In this document: positions 28,849-29,153 of the stretch, one piece after another
How the letters are laid out: every line of letters begins with the position of its first letter
Position numbering within the stretch: position 1 is the stretch's first letter
From: a virus
Direction: 5' to 3' (one strand)
IMG/VR virus record: IMGVR_UViG_3300035701_000203
Span: 1 to 29,153 of that record
Length of the DNA: 29,153 bases
Translations under genes and position numbers: made by a program
Notes under the pieces: generated by a model
The model's input: the letters and a program-made list of their open reading frames with translations, nothing else
What the model was told of the DNA's origin: nothing
Databases searched by the model: none

Positions 28849-29016
28849 ATGATGATGATGGATGACCTGGCTTGCAGGCTTGAATCCGTGAGCACCGAGA
28901 TTGCTGTGGTGGTGATCGCCGTGGTGGCTGCTGTGGTGCTCGGGGCTGAGAGCAAGGACATCTTGCTGTCTGCGATTTCAGGGCTGGTTGGATTTCTCAG
29001 CGGTGGGAACAAATGA
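28849..29016 (+). CDS. Very small membrane protein (holin-like candidate), 55 aa
   Basis: Four in-frame ATGs lie in a row (28849, 28852, 28855, 28858); the true start is uncertain, giving 52-55 residues. The product has a short polar head (DDLACRLES), a strongly hydrophobic segment (EIAVVVIAVVAAVVLGAESK), and a second, weaker one (ILLSAISGLVGFLSGG). Two short membrane helices in 50-odd residues fit a small class of holins, though a purely structural membrane role is possible. The stop overlaps the next start (ATGA). Confidence 0.5.
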   Translation: MMMMDDLACRLESVSTEIAVVVIAVVAAVVLGAESKDILLSAISGLVGFLSGGNK

Positions 29017-29153
29017 AAATAACCATGGTCCTTCACAAATACAGCGTCGGCATTCATGATCCATGCTGTTTCCCGCTGGGGTTCATGTACATCGCGGCTA
29101 TGTTGAAATCCCTGGGGCATGACGTGAAATGGCTCAACCATAACCTTTGGGAT
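29013..29153 (+). CDS. B12-binding-type radical SAM protein, N-terminal part only
   Basis: The gene runs off the right edge after 47 codons. It begins MKITMVLHKYSVGIHDPCCF and continues PLGFMYIAAMLKSLGHDVKW, the pattern of the first strand and helix of the cobalamin-binding domain in radical SAM enzymes (compare PPLGLMSVGTALKQQGHDVV at 25781). The radical SAM core is outside the window, so the call depends on this start only. It overlaps the small membrane protein gene by ATGA. Confidence 0.55.
   Translation, partial: MKITMVLHKYSVGIHDPCCFPLGFMYIAAMLKSLGHDVKWLNHNLWD

Overview
This window looks like part of a tailed bacteriophage genome, or a metagenomic phage contig, with the morphogenesis plan of P22-like short-tailed phages. 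The order small terminase, large terminase, P22-type portal, scaffold-like protein, P22-type coat, gp4-like and gp10-like tail accessory factors runs from about 11.0 to 21.6 kb, all on the + strand. Genes are packed tightly: most junctions are ATGA or TGATG overlaps, and many genes have clear GGAGG-type ribosome binding sites. A few start with TTG or GTG. No rRNA, tRNA, integrase or DNA polymerase gene was seen. The host cannot be named from the sequence; the SD-led, ATGA-coupled genes indicate a bacterium.

Layout. (1) 1-1016: a leftward (- strand) run of very small genes with strong SDs, separated twice by a conserved 65-bp two-block intergenic element. (2) 1017-1785: a divergent control region with three GACACGTGGGGT repeats, two 18-bp palindromes that are reverse complements of each other, a hairpin and candidate rightward promoters. 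(3) 1786-3726: small rightward genes, including a lipoprotein, a secreted coiled-coil protein and a DUF5662-like protein. (4) 3723-6593: a four-gene, translationally coupled sugar cassette (CMP-sugar synthetase, class-III aminotransferase, VOC-fold protein, NeuB-type synthase) that looks like a nonulosonic-acid pathway. (5) 6594-7922: one phage gene of unknown function flanked on both sides by roughly 300-bp arrays with GG every five bases. (6) 7923-11051: a B12-type radical SAM enzyme, a TTG-started Cys-rich small protein, a SPASM-type radical SAM enzyme and a methyltransferase, all coupled. (7) 11048-22044: packaging, head and tail genes, interrupted after the portal by a Com-like zinc protein, a rho-independent terminator and two paralogous MptE/sialyltransferase-like proteins. 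(8) 22067-27935: a secreted protein, two tandem mucin-like proteins made of Xaa-Thr-Pro-Ser repeats, then glycosyltransferases, a methyltransferase-like protein and another B12-type radical SAM enzyme. (9) 27932-29153: small structural or lysis-like proteins and the start of a third B12-type radical SAM protein.

The most interesting reading is that the phage carries most of a glycoprotein-building system. It has enzymes to make and CMP-activate a nonulosonate-like sugar, two candidate transferases with a sialyltransferase/MptE-like pattern, three further glycosyltransferase-like proteins, methyltransferases and radical SAM enzymes that could modify the sugar. It also has two Ser/Thr/Pro-repeat proteins in the tail region that would be natural acceptors. 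This link is inference from domain content and gene order; no single gene proves it.
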